A stretch of DNA of 64,000 nt, taken from assembly GCA_964368455.1 (NCBI GenBank), contig CAYJAZ010000013.1, positions 9,360-73,359 on the forward strand. The letters run 5' to 3'. The first letter of the stretch is position 1. Each line of letters starts with the position of its first letter. Made by a program: the position numbers and the translations under genes. The DNA is from CAYJAZ01 sp964368455. Lineage in GTDB: Bacteria; Desulfobacterota; Desulfovibrionia; Desulfovibrionales; Desulfovibrionaceae. The notes beneath the pieces are model-generated. The model saw nothing but the letters and a program-made list of their open reading frames with translations. It did not search any database and was not told the DNA's origin. Of this stretch, positions 38,151-46,824 are shown one piece after another.

Positions 38151-38258
38151 AATAAATAAAATCACAAAAAATTCATAGCAAATTAACATTAAGCTTAAGT
38201 CTGTGGCAGACCTAAAGAAAAGATGTAATTTACGTATTCCCTCTTTTGTGATTTTATC
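38151..38258 (-). promoter_or_regulatory. Leader region of the PaaK-like gene with inverted repeat
   Basis: AATAAAATCACAAAA at about 38151 is matched inverted by TTTTGTGATTTTAT at about 38244, about 75 bases apart. Between them is a short hairpin GTCTG-TGG-CAGAC (38200-38212). The region could be an operator pair or a structured 5' leader. I do not recognise a known riboswitch, and in particular the Moco consensus is not evident. Confidence 0.35.
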
Positions 38259-38316
38259 ATTTTTTTTTATTTATTTCAAGCAAGCTATATCTAATATAAT
38301 TTTTTGCAAAAAGCTG

Positions 38317-39294
38317 TTAGCAATCGCAAAGTCCGCCATGAGCCAATGAAAGTATGTCTTTTTTAGTCAAGTGTATTCCAGCTTGTATTTTTGGCATAAC
38401 TAAATCCATCACACTTGTTTTTTGTTCAATAATTGAATGTGATAAAGCAATAATAGGTATTGCACCTTTATAGGCAAGCAAAAAATTACTTCCAGGAAAA
38501 ACAGGAGCAGCATAGCTTATTACTTCAGATGCGACAGACTGAATTGCTAAAGAAGTGTTTTCATCTTGATCAAAAGGCTTTTGAGAGCTCACAACTAAAA
38601 AATCAACACCAGTATACAAAGCTTCATGTATTGCTTGAACAAGCTCAAATTTAGACTCTGAAACTTTTTTTGTATAAACAATTTCATTGTTCCATTTTGC
38701 GAACTTATTCTTCAATAGCTCTACATAAGATGTTTTTTTTGTTCTGAAATGAGATGTCCCAACCTTTATAATCCCTAATTTATACTTTTTATAAGGAAGT
38801 ATAGAAAAAAGAGGTTCTGTGTTTTCACATTTTTTATTTATTTGAGCAAGCAAGTCTTCTTCTAAATCAAAAGGCAAACGTCTTGCACCTGCGATAATTT
38901 TACCTCTTTGCACTTCTTGCAAATTTTTTGTTGTTGCAATGCTTACGTGTTTGATTGAATTTAATTCTTCAAGTAAGCAAAGATTGATCTTAAGCAAGCC
39001 ACTTTTTTTTGCAATAATATCAACTCTACCCTCTGTAGCATCGTTAAATTTACCATTTTTTCCAAGATGTCTTCTTGCAATATAGATTGCAGTTTCGTCT
39101 TCATGCACTTTTTCTTCGCTATTTTGTAAATAATGCAAGGCACTTTCATCAAGTTGAATGATTTGATCTAAGTCTTCACTTTTTAAGATTTGGCCGCGTT
39201 TTAAAGGTACTTTTTTAAATTTTTCTGTTGAAAGTTCGGTAATGTTTTGACAAAATGCCACGCCTAATGCTTCTTCGAAAGTAATACTTTTCAT
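38317..39294 (-). CDS. Molybdopterin-binding (MoeA/CinA-like domain) protein, divergent
   Basis: This is a 325-residue protein with a helical/beta N-terminal half and a C-terminal half of the molybdopterin-binding fold (about 170-310). It shows KLGIIKVGTSHF, VDFLVVSSQKPFDQDENTS, PVFPGSNFLLAYKGAIPII and a terminal DILSLAHGGLCDC. In the family I have in mind, the loop corresponding to VSSQKPFDQDE carries a TGG motif and the C-terminus continues with more Cys residues after HGGLC. Both differ here. It lies upstream of the PaaK-like gene on the same strand with a 196-bp gap. It may act as a cofactor sensor or carrier, and no catalytic role is evident. Confidence 0.65.
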   Translation of the reverse strand: MKSITFEEALGVAFCQNITELSTEKFKKVPLKRGQILKSEDLDQIIQLDESALHYLQNSEEKVHEDETAIYIARRHLGKNGKFNDATEGRVDIIAKKSGLLKINLCLLEELNSIKHVSIATTKNLQEVQRGKIIAGARRLPFDLEEDLLAQINKKCENTEPLFSILPYKKYKLGIIKVGTSHFRTKKTSYVELLKNKFAKWNNEIVYTKKVSESKFELVQAIHEALYTGVDFLVVSSQKPFDQDENTSLAIQSVASEVISYAAPVFPGSNFLLAYKGAIPIIALSHSIIEQKTSVMDLVMPKIQAGIHLTKKDILSLAHGGLCDC

Positions 39295-39442
39295 GCTAAA
39301 CCTAAACCCTGTAGCTAAAACCGTTAGAAGTTAAAAAAATTAATAAATGGCTACTTTAAAATAGCATGATTTATGGAAAAGTGTCAAGATAAGCTTTATT
39401 TTTTTAATTTTCTAATTGTATAAATTTTGAAATTTAAATAAA

Positions 39443-39470
39443 AAAAGCACTGAAAATCTTCAGTGCTTTT
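39443..39470 (-). terminator. Terminator of the SPOR gene
   Basis: AAAAGCACTGAA pairs with TTCAGTGCTTTT around AATC, and on the minus strand TTTATTT follows. The stem is the same as in the terminator at 9002-9031, 30 kb away. Confidence 0.8.
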
Positions 39471-39489
39471 ATTTTTTTGATGTCTGGTT

Positions 39490-40677
39490 TTAGCCTAATT
39501 GTAAAGCTTCTTTAGAAAGAATTATTGAATCGTCAACTCCTAATTTCAAGAGTTTTTCTTTCATTTCTTCAAAGTTTTTTGGTGTTCCTCTAAATCTTAC
39601 ATTTACAAAATACCAATTTGCACCACGTACAACTTCGCCGCGTAAATTATTTGCTATCAATTTCTTGCTAAATGTATTTGCTTTATTTTCAGCTTTAAAG
39701 GTTGCTGTACGCACAACATAATCATAAATAGTTGAATCTTCGATCTTTTTAATTTCTTCTGCCTTTGCTTTTTCTGCAAGATTAGCTAATGTATTTGCAT
39801 CGCTTATTGGATAAGGTGTTATAGAGTTTTGCGTATCTTGACTTGCTTGAGCGCTTAATGTTTCGTTTTGTAAGCTTTCTCTATCACTACTTTTTAGTTC
39901 GTCAGAATATTGTAATTCTTCTGCTTTAAGAATTATTTCTTCTTTTTTCACTATGCTTTCTTCTGTTCCTGGCACTATAGACGGAAGCTCTATTGGATTA
40001 ACTTTAGCCTGCATATCTCGCCCAACCATTAATCCTATACCAAAGAAAGTTCCTAGTGAAATAAATAAAACAAAGCACATAGCAACAGCTCTTACAGCTG
40101 TAAACTTTATCATTACAGGCTCTTTTTTCTTTGTTCTATCGCTTACTATTGCAAGTTTTTGTTCTGCATTTTCTTCATTACTTTGTACTAATTTATTTAT
40201 ACCGTCTTCAATACTTCTTTCTTTTTCTTCTTTCTCTTCTAAGATTGCTTCTTTAGAAAGATTGAGAGCTTCTTTTAAAGTTTCAAACTTGGTATTATTT
40301 TCAGCGTATTCATTAGATGAAGAAAGATTTTTTGTATTCTCTTTTTTTAATGAAAAATTTATTCTTTCAATTTTTTGTTCTGCTTGCTCTTCTTCGCTGG
40401 CATTATAAACTATACCATTTTGCTTCACCACATCATCGTATGCAGCTTTAGCTTTTTTTTCATAATCTGATTCGGCTTTTCTTTCTAATGTATCATTTAA
40501 AAATGGTGAATCTGGGTTTAATTCAAAGTTTTTAACTTCTTTTACTTCTTTTTTCTCTTCTTCTTTTTGTAAACGTACATTTGCTCTAGGCTTTGAAACA
40601 GCTTGTTCAGCCGTCTTAGTTTTATCGTAAATGTTTTTCTTTGGCTTATTTTGAGAGAATTTATTTTCAAATTTCAT
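39490..40677 (-). CDS. SPOR-domain inner-membrane protein
   Basis: This 395-residue bitopic protein has a long, charged, low-complexity cytoplasmic N-terminus (1-195), one transmembrane helix (VAMCFVLFISLGTFFGIGL near 200-220), a periplasmic linker and a C-terminal SPOR domain (about 320-390) with YVVRTATFKAENKANTFSKK and GANWYFVNV. SPOR domains bind denuded septal peptidoglycan, so a division or septal-remodelling role is likely (FtsN/DedD-like topology). It follows argS by 21 bp on the minus strand, and a terminator lies just after it. Confidence 0.85.
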   Translation of the reverse strand: MKFENKFSQNKPKKNIYDKTKTAEQAVSKPRANVRLQKEEEKKEVKEVKNFELNPDSPFLNDTLERKAESDYEKKAKAAYDDVVKQNGIVYNASEEEQAEQKIERINFSLKKENTKNLSSSNEYAENNTKFETLKEALNLSKEAILEEKEEKERSIEDGINKLVQSNEENAEQKLAIVSDRTKKKEPVMIKFTAVRAVAMCFVLFISLGTFFGIGLMVGRDMQAKVNPIELPSIVPGTEESIVKKEEIILKAEELQYSDELKSSDRESLQNETLSAQASQDTQNSITPYPISDANTLANLAEKAKAEEIKKIEDSTIYDYVVRTATFKAENKANTFSKKLIANNLRGEVVRGANWYFVNVRFRGTPKNFEEMKEKLLKLGVDDSIILSKEALQLG

Positions 40678-40698
40678 CTGTCTTCCTCCGAGAAATGT

Positions 40699-42348
40699 TT
40701 ACATAGATTCAGGAGCTTCTACGCCCAAGAGATCAAGCCCATTTTTTATAACTTGTGCACAATTCTTTAATAAATAAAGTCTTGCATTGCTTTGCTTAAT
40801 ATCTTCGCCTAAAACTTGGTTTCTCGCATAGTATGAATGAATTTTTCCTGCTAATTCCATAAGATAGTAAGAGATTGCATGTGGTGCCAAGTTTTTAGCT
40901 GCATGCAAACAAACATCTTCGTATTGATCTATTGCTCTGATTAATTCGATATCGTCTTCGCTTGTTAAATAAGAAAGTATTTCATCGTTAGATGGCATAA
41001 ATTCAAAATTTGCTTCTTCTGCTCTTCTTTGTACGCCGTATATTCTTGCGTGTGCGTATTGCACATAATAAACTGGATTTTCAAGATTTCTTTGTTTTAC
41101 TAATTCAAGATCAAAGTCTAAAGGAGAATCACTTTTACGATACAAGAACATAAATCTTGTCGCATCTACACCCACTTCTTTTACAACATCAGCCAAGGTA
41201 TCAAATTGGCCTGAACGTGTTGACATTGAAACAGCTTCACCATTTCTCAAAAGATTCACCATTTGAATAATAACAACACTGAAATCATTTTCAGCATCTT
41301 TACCAAGTGCTGCTATAGCGGCTTTCATACGTGGAATATAACCATGATGATCTGCTCCCCAAATATCTATGAGATGATCATAACCGCGGTTAAATTTATT
41401 GTCGTGATAGGCAATGTCTGAAGCAAAATAAGTTAAAGCATTGTCATTTTTTACTAAAACTCTGTCCTTATCGTCGCCAAATTCTGTTGTTCTAAACCAA
41501 AGAGCATTGTCTTGTTCAAAAGCTAAATCTTTTGATTTAAGCAAGTCAAAAGCCTTTTGTACTTCATTATTTTCTAAAAGAGATTTTTCAGAAAACCATC
41601 TATCGTGGTGCACACGAAATTCATTCAAATCAGCTCTGATGCCATCTGAAATAGATTTCATCGCATATTCATAACACACATCTTGCCCTTCTTCTTCTGG
41701 AAGATTAGCTAAAGATGGTGTTTTTTCAAGCATTTCTTTTGCAATATCAACGATATAATCACCTTGATAGCATTCTTCAGGAAAATCTATTTCCTTGCCT
41801 TCAAGCTGTTGCACTCTTAACCAAACAGAAAGCCCAAGCTTACGCATTTGATTGCCGGCATCATTGATATAATATTCAGAGGAAATTTTATGGCCTGCAT
41901 TTTTGAGAACGCGAAGTAAAGTGTCGCCAACTGCAGCTCCTCTACCGTGTCCAATATGCAAAGGGCCTGTCGGATTTGCAGAAACATATTCCACAAGTAC
42001 AGAACGTGGATTTTCTTGCACAAGCTGGCCAAATCTTTCTTTTTTTCCTTCAACTTCTTTCAATGTCTTCCACCAAAATTCTGGCTCGAAAGAACAATTC
42101 AAAAAGCCTGCTCCCGCAATTTCTATGCGTGCAAAAGGAAGATACGTAGAAAGTGATGCCTGAAAATCGCTTGCAATTTCACGTGGATTTTTCCCTAAAA
42201 CTTTTGCGAGCACCATCGCAATATTACACGCAATATCGCCATGTTTCTTATCTTTTGGTGCTTCTATAGTTGTTTTTTCTGGGTATTCTATACCTTTGTC
42301 TTGCAAGGTTTTAACCAAAGCTTCTTTAAAAATCTGTGCAGAGCGCAT
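40699..42348 (-). CDS. argS: Arginyl-tRNA synthetase
   Basis: This class I synthetase charges tRNA-Arg. It has the N-terminal Add-1 domain (KKHGDIACNIAMVLAK), the HIGH-type motif PTGPLHIGHGRGAAVGD, the catalytic segments DIWGADHHGYIPRMKAA and SMSTRSG, and the DALR anticodon domain at the end. I place the start at 42348 because AAGGAG stands seven bases upstream, although the frame stays open for 34 more codons. The product of 549 residues is the normal family length, and the SPOR gene follows in the same unit. Confidence 0.95.
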   Translation of the reverse strand: MRSAQIFKEALVKTLQDKGIEYPEKTTIEAPKDKKHGDIACNIAMVLAKVLGKNPREIASDFQASLSTYLPFARIEIAGAGFLNCSFEPEFWWKTLKEVEGKKERFGQLVQENPRSVLVEYVSANPTGPLHIGHGRGAAVGDTLLRVLKNAGHKISSEYYINDAGNQMRKLGLSVWLRVQQLEGKEIDFPEECYQGDYIVDIAKEMLEKTPSLANLPEEEGQDVCYEYAMKSISDGIRADLNEFRVHHDRWFSEKSLLENNEVQKAFDLLKSKDLAFEQDNALWFRTTEFGDDKDRVLVKNDNALTYFASDIAYHDNKFNRGYDHLIDIWGADHHGYIPRMKAAIAALGKDAENDFSVVIIQMVNLLRNGEAVSMSTRSGQFDTLADVVKEVGVDATRFMFLYRKSDSPLDFDLELVKQRNLENPVYYVQYAHARIYGVQRRAEEANFEFMPSNDEILSYLTSEDDIELIRAIDQYEDVCLHAAKNLAPHAISYYLMELAGKIHSYYARNQVLGEDIKQSNARLYLLKNCAQVIKNGLDLLGVEAPESM

Positions 42349-42671
42349 TTTTTCTCCTTCAACCTGTATTGCATTCATGGAACGAACTAGAAATAGTCTA
42401 GAAAATTTCTCGACAAAAGTAAAGCAAAATTTCATCAATTTCTTTGTCATTTTTCTATTTAAAATGACGAATAAAGCTAATTTTTGCTCTAGAATGAATA
42501 TACCAAAAAGCCTCTTTATAAAGGCTAATATCTAAGTCTATAATAAAATTTAGTTTTTCTTTTTTTGTGTATATTATTTTTTTGCTCTCTTTTTTTATTC
42601 TTTGACTTCTTTTTGACTAAGGCAAAGAAAAAAACTTGCAAAATCACGCTATTTCTTGTAATCAATTTTTT
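42349..42671. other. 323-bp divergent intergenic region
   Basis: This is an AT-rich gap between argS (minus) and the TPR gene (plus). A weak hairpin AGCC...GGCT at 42509-42526 with a T run on its minus side is the only structure I see. It must hold divergent promoters, but none is clear. The frame of argS stays open through about 100 bases of it without conserved-looking sequence. Confidence 0.4.
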
Positions 42672-45071
42672 ATGGAAAAAAATTTTTATTTATCACGCCG
42701 CGAGCTTTTAGCCTTTGAAAACGAACTTGTAGAAGAAATTGCCCACTTCATTCCAAGCGAGGCATCTTCTTTATATTTTCCAACAAAGAATGAGCCAAAA
42801 GAAGCTCTCTATCTAGAAGAAGAAGAAAAACTTCTCTTGCCTTTAAGAATGAAAAATTCAGAGGAATTACTTGCTGTTTATCTTGCACGTAAGCCAAGCA
42901 AAGAATCGCTTGTAAAATTGCTTCCGCACATTTCGCATATCTTAGAAATTATTCTAGAAAAACTCGTTCTCAAAAAAGTTTGCCAAAGAGATGCCACAAC
43001 AGAACTCTATACAATGCATAGTCTTGTCGACAAACTTTCTCATAAAATTCAACATTTCAGAGAAGATTTCAGCGATTATGCTGAAAAACCTGAGGGCAGA
43101 GCTTTAAGCTCTTCTTGCTTAGGTATACTCTACTTTCATTTTGCAGATTTAGCAGCAATTGCAAAAAGCTTTAATCCTCTTTTTGCCGAAGAATGTATGG
43201 ATATCTTAAGCCAGCATATCTTAGAAAATCTTCCTTACGAAGGTTTAGTTGCAAGAGTGAACACCTATGACTGTGCTCTTTTGCTCAGCGATGAATTTAT
43301 AGAAAACCGTACAAATCTCAATGATTATATACATTCACTTTGTCTAGAACTTTCACGCTTAAATTTTACTATTCCTCATCCACATCTTTATAGAAATATT
43401 GATAGAATTTCTTGTGCCGTTCATGCTGGCTATATTCTTTTTCCGCAAGATTGCGACTTTCTTATTGCTGAACAAAATTCAAAAGAATTAGCCTATACCC
43501 TTTTACTCAAAGCACAATTTGCAGCCCAAAAAGCTTTTGAATACAAAAAAAGCTTTATTTCTTTCAATCAACTTATACACGAAAATGCTCGCATTCAAGC
43601 CCTTATGCCACTCAATAGATACGCTATCAATCTTGGTAAAAATGTTGGCTTAAGAGAGGGAATGCTTTTTTCTGTTTATGGGCAGATCCAAGAAGAGCAT
43701 TCAACTTTTTCGCAAGAACAAAGAAGATATAAAGGCGAACTACATCTTTTAGAAATCTTTGATGAATATGCTATTGCAGAACAAGGCATCGTATACGATC
43801 AAGCGTATCCATTTGAAAATAATGATATTCTTATCAAGCTTCCAAATGATTATACTACAAAATTTGAATCTAATTCACAAAGACAAAAACATGGCCAAGC
43901 TCAATGCTATAAATACACAGATTTTCTTAATATCTTTACAGATTTAAGATTAAAACATAAAGAATTTAGCCTTGCTCTTTTACATATCTTACCAAAGAAA
44001 GAACAAAACTCTATTCCAATGGAAAGTCTGCTTTCACAACTCGCTCAATTATTAAGAAAAAATATTTGTGAAAGCTATGATTTTGTAGAAGATGAAGACT
44101 TTGCTCTTGCTCAATTTGGTCAAGATTCTCTTCTTGTATTTCTTCCATTTGATAAGAAATTCAACCCAAAAAACTGTTTAAAAGCCTATGAAGAACTTTC
44201 TGAAAATTTCTTCGAACAGATAGAACAAAAAATTGCTATTGGTATTGCACAACATCCCTTGCTTCACTACAAAGCTATTGACGCCTTAGAAAATTGTAAA
44301 AAAGCCCTTGAATGTGCAAAACTTCTTGAATTTCCACATACTTCTTTATGCGATTCTATATCTCTCAATATTTCAGCAGATAAATACGCCGCAAAAGGTC
44401 TTTTATTTGAAGCACTTCAAGAATATCAATACGCCTTACTTCTTGATGAATCAAATGCTCTTGCTCAAAATTCTTTTGGTGTTACTTTAGTGAGTTTAAA
44501 TAGGCATTCAGAAGCTCAAGAAGCTTTTGAAAAAGCTCTCAAACTCACTCCTGATGATATTTCTATACATTATAATCTTGGTTCAATTTGTCAGAAATTA
44601 GAAGAAATAGATGAAGCAAAAACCCATTTTGAAAAATGTCTTGGTTCAGAAGAATACGCCTATTTCGCTCATCTAAAATTAGGGCAAATAGCTGAACTGC
44701 AAAATGAAAAAGACAAAGCAAGAGAATATTATAGCGAAGCTATTGCGAATAATCCAACAAAAGCAGCTCCCTACAGACAACTCGCTCATCTTGCTTTAGA
44801 AGACATGGATACAGATCAAGCAAGAGAACATCTACACACAGCACTTCGCTTTGCACCGCATGACAAAGACAGTCTGACTCTTTTAGCTAGGCTTTATCTC
44901 ACAAATAATGAAGATCCTTTGCTTGCTGCAAGCATTTTAACACCTCTCATTTCTTCTGGACAAAAAAATAATGAAGCTTGGAATATCTATATTCAAGCTC
45001 TCGAAGCTCAAGGCAAAGAAAGAGAAGCGACTCTTGCAAAGAAAAAGATGCAAGAACTTTTTTCAATTTAG
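42672..45071 (+). CDS. TPR protein with two degenerate GGDEF-like domains
   Basis: This protein of about 799 residues is assembled from a leading GAF-like region, a GGDEF-like domain whose active-site loop reads RVNTYDCALLL in place of RYGGDEF, a short beta domain with VGLREGMLFSVYGQI and KGELHLLEIFDEYAIAEQ, a second GGDEF-like domain with QFGQDSLLVFLP and a normal C-terminal block (IGIAQHP...ALECAKL), and about six TPR units from residue 590 on. Neither GGDEF site could make c-di-GMP, so it would be a scaffold or sensor. ATG 42672 is chosen over an upstream TTG, and neither has a convincing ribosome-binding site. bioY follows after 18 bp. Confidence 0.65.
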   Translation: MEKNFYLSRRELLAFENELVEEIAHFIPSEASSLYFPTKNEPKEALYLEEEEKLLLPLRMKNSEELLAVYLARKPSKESLVKLLPHISHILEIILEKLVLKKVCQRDATTELYTMHSLVDKLSHKIQHFREDFSDYAEKPEGRALSSSCLGILYFHFADLAAIAKSFNPLFAEECMDILSQHILENLPYEGLVARVNTYDCALLLSDEFIENRTNLNDYIHSLCLELSRLNFTIPHPHLYRNIDRISCAVHAGYILFPQDCDFLIAEQNSKELAYTLLLKAQFAAQKAFEYKKSFISFNQLIHENARIQALMPLNRYAINLGKNVGLREGMLFSVYGQIQEEHSTFSQEQRRYKGELHLLEIFDEYAIAEQGIVYDQAYPFENNDILIKLPNDYTTKFESNSQRQKHGQAQCYKYTDFLNIFTDLRLKHKEFSLALLHILPKKEQNSIPMESLLSQLAQLLRKNICESYDFVEDEDFALAQFGQDSLLVFLPFDKKFNPKNCLKAYEELSENFFEQIEQKIAIGIAQHPLLHYKAIDALENCKKALECAKLLEFPHTSLCDSISLNISADKYAAKGLLFEALQEYQYALLLDESNALAQNSFGVTLVSLNRHSEAQEAFEKALKLTPDDISIHYNLGSICQKLEEIDEAKTHFEKCLGSEEYAYFAHLKLGQIAELQNEKDKAREYYSEAIANNPTKAAPYRQLAHLALEDMDTDQAREHLHTALRFAPHDKDSLTLLARLYLTNNEDPLLAASILTPLISSGQKNNEAWNIYIQALEAQGKEREATLAKKKMQELFSI

Positions 45072-45089
45072 AATTTATTAGGAATATAT

Positions 45090-45620
45090 ATGGATATCAA
45101 ATCTACACAAAATATCGTTTGGATGGCTTTTTTCACAGCCTTACTAGCAATTTCAGCCTTTATTTCTCTACCTATTGGCCCAATTCCCTTTACATTGCAA
45201 TTGCTTACAATTTATTTAATTTCACTCATTCTTGGCCCAAACAAAGCCTTTTTAGTTGTTTTGCTTTATTTATTTCTTGGGGCAATTGGACTGCCTATAT
45301 TTTCTGGTGGAAAAAGTGGCTTAGCTGCTTTTATCTCTCCAACAGGCGGATTTTTATTAGGTTTTTTAGCCTCAGCCTTTATAGCTGGCTTTGCAAGAAA
45401 TAAAAACATCTTTATTTCTGCTCTTATCTTACTTTTTTCCTTAGTCTTTCTTTATTTCTTAGGAAGTGTATGGCTTATGTATTCTCTTGAGATGACTTTA
45501 GAAAAAACTCTCGCAGTTGCAGTTGCTCCCTTTGTTCTTTTTGACATACTCAAGATTGTTCTTGCCTTTATCGTGTATAACATTCTCAAAAAAAGAAAGA
45601 AACTTCCATTTCAAGACTAA
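45090..45620 (+). CDS. bioY: Biotin ECF transporter S component BioY
   Basis: This 176-residue integral membrane protein has six hydrophobic segments and the BioY blocks ISLPIGPIPFTLQLLTIYLI (near residue 25), LYLFLGAIGLPIFSGGKSG and GGFLLGFLASAFIAG. It binds biotin and works with a shared energising module (EcfT and ATPases) that is not in the window, or alone at low rate. It lies 18 bp after the TPR gene and probably shares its transcript. I see no BirA operator. Confidence 0.93.
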   Translation: MDIKSTQNIVWMAFFTALLAISAFISLPIGPIPFTLQLLTIYLISLILGPNKAFLVVLLYLFLGAIGLPIFSGGKSGLAAFISPTGGFLLGFLASAFIAGFARNKNIFISALILLFSLVFLYFLGSVWLMYSLEMTLEKTLAVAVAPFVLFDILKIVLAFIVYNILKKRKKLPFQD

Positions 45621-45660
45621 GTATTCAAAATATATAAAAAGATATTAAAGAATGTCTTTC

Positions 45661-45729
45661 TAGATAGTGTCGTCAAATTCAGAGATTTTGTAGAATTTTC
45701 AACTAAAATGAATTTGACGACACTATCTA
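45661..45729. repeat. Perfect 21-bp inverted repeat, MITE-like or convergent terminator
   Basis: The arms starting TAGATAGTGTCGTCAAATTC at 45661-45681 and ending in GACACTATCTA at 45709-45729 match exactly over 21 bases around a 27-base AT-rich centre. The right arm includes the stop codon of the response-regulator gene. There is no U-tract, so it is not a standard intrinsic terminator. The length, sharp ends and GTGTCGTC core resemble the joined ends of an insertion sequence or a very small MITE. Confidence 0.7.
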
Positions 45730-46485
45730 AATAAATTCTCTCTTCACTTGTGCCGTAAAAACATAACCATCGCCACGAACTGTTTTAATAAGTTTAGTAA
45801 TTCTTTGTTTTTCTTTCAATTTTGCTCTCAATCTTGAAACTTGCACATCTATACTTCTATCGAAAGGATTTCTCCCAAACTCGTCTGTATAGCCTTGTAA
45901 TATCTCGATTAATTCTTCACGAGATATAACTTTATGCGGTTTTTTTAGAAAGGTAAAAAGCAATTTATATTCAGCACCGCTTAAGTTTACTATTTCTTTA
46001 TTTGCATCTATCAAATGTCTTGCTTGTGTGCTTAAAGCCCAATCTTCAAAGATATAATGTTCTGAAAGTTGATTTTTGAATTTTCTTTGTTTTTTTGTTC
46101 GACGCATAACGGCTTTTATACGTGCAATAAGTTCTCTTTTATCGCAATTCTTATCAAGATAATCATCAGCACCAAATTCTAAACCAAGAACTCTATCGCT
46201 GATTTCTCCAAGTTTTGAAAGAAAAATAAAGGAAATATCTTCGCTTTCGTAGATTTTTTTACAAAATTCTAAAGCATTTTCATTCTCAAATAAGGCTTCG
46301 CTCAATATTAAATCAAATTTTCTTTCTGCTAATAAAGCTATGGCTTCAGCTTTATTTTTTACATATGTTACTATATATGAATGCATTTCTAAATAAGAAA
46401 TCAATTCAGTACAGTAGTTTATGTCGCTGTCAACTAAAAGTATATGTTCTTTAGCTTTAAATTCATTCATCTTTATGAGCACCAT
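45727..46485 (-). CDS. OmpR-family response regulator without a phospho-acceptor Asp
   Basis: This 252-residue regulator has a receiver domain (about 14-125) and a winged-helix DNA-binding domain (150-250, ending RLRAKLKEKQRITKLIKTVRGDGYVF in its last helix-wing block around residues 215-240). The acidic pocket LVDSD, Ser90 and Lys112 are kept, but the acceptor position reads DLILSE, so Asp is replaced by Glu63. This may mimic phosphorylation or make it kinase-independent. No histidine kinase is adjacent. An alternative ATG at 46470 would shorten it by five residues. Its stop codon lies inside the inverted repeat at 45661-45729. Confidence 0.85.
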   Translation of the reverse strand: MVLIKMNEFKAKEHILLVDSDINYCTELISYLEMHSYIVTYVKNKAEAIALLAERKFDLILSEALFENENALEFCKKIYESEDISFIFLSKLGEISDRVLGLEFGADDYLDKNCDKRELIARIKAVMRRTKKQRKFKNQLSEHYIFEDWALSTQARHLIDANKEIVNLSGAEYKLLFTFLKKPHKVISREELIEILQGYTDEFGRNPFDRSIDVQVSRLRAKLKEKQRITKLIKTVRGDGYVFTAQVKREFI

Positions 46486-46824
46486 TTGTATTTTTTCTTT
46501 ACTTTATGTAACAAAATATTGCATGTCAAGTTTTTATATGCATTTTTAATACTATAAATTAAAACATGGACTTTTTAAAAAAAGTTGTTATTATTAATAC
46601 ACTATTTTTTTATTTTTTGTTTTTCTTTTTAGTATTTCTTTTTTCATAAAAGAAATAGCTCTTTGAAAAACTTCTGGTAAATAATATTATAACAATGCCT
46701 TAGGGATTTAACTTTTACCTTGGCAAGAAATTTGCATAAATTTAGATTAATCCTCTTTCTGTCGATATTCTGACTCTCTTAACAGAATTAAGATTGAGTT
46801 CTTAAAATTTATGAGGTTGTATTG
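46486..46824. other. Divergent intergenic region with sigma-54 promoter
   Basis: This 339-bp AT-rich gap has no ORF of interest. It contains the sigma-54-type site at 46721-46736 serving the transglycosylase. I see no clear enhancer palindrome, and no promoter for the regulator on the minus strand that I would defend. Confidence 0.5.
46721..46736 (+). promoter_or_regulatory. Sigma-54 (RpoN) promoter
   Basis: TGGCAAGAAATTTGCA matches the -24/-12 consensus TGGCACGRNNNTTGCW at every fixed base except one, with correct GG-to-GC spacing of 12. It lies about 90 bases before the lytic transglycosylase start, with predicted initiation near 46748. Confidence 0.75.

Noticed and set aside
39953..40408. 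A 151-codon plus-strand frame opposite the SPOR gene
   Set aside because: The Ser/Phe/Leu-rich product mirrors the Glu/Lys-rich antisense gene, a typical artefact.
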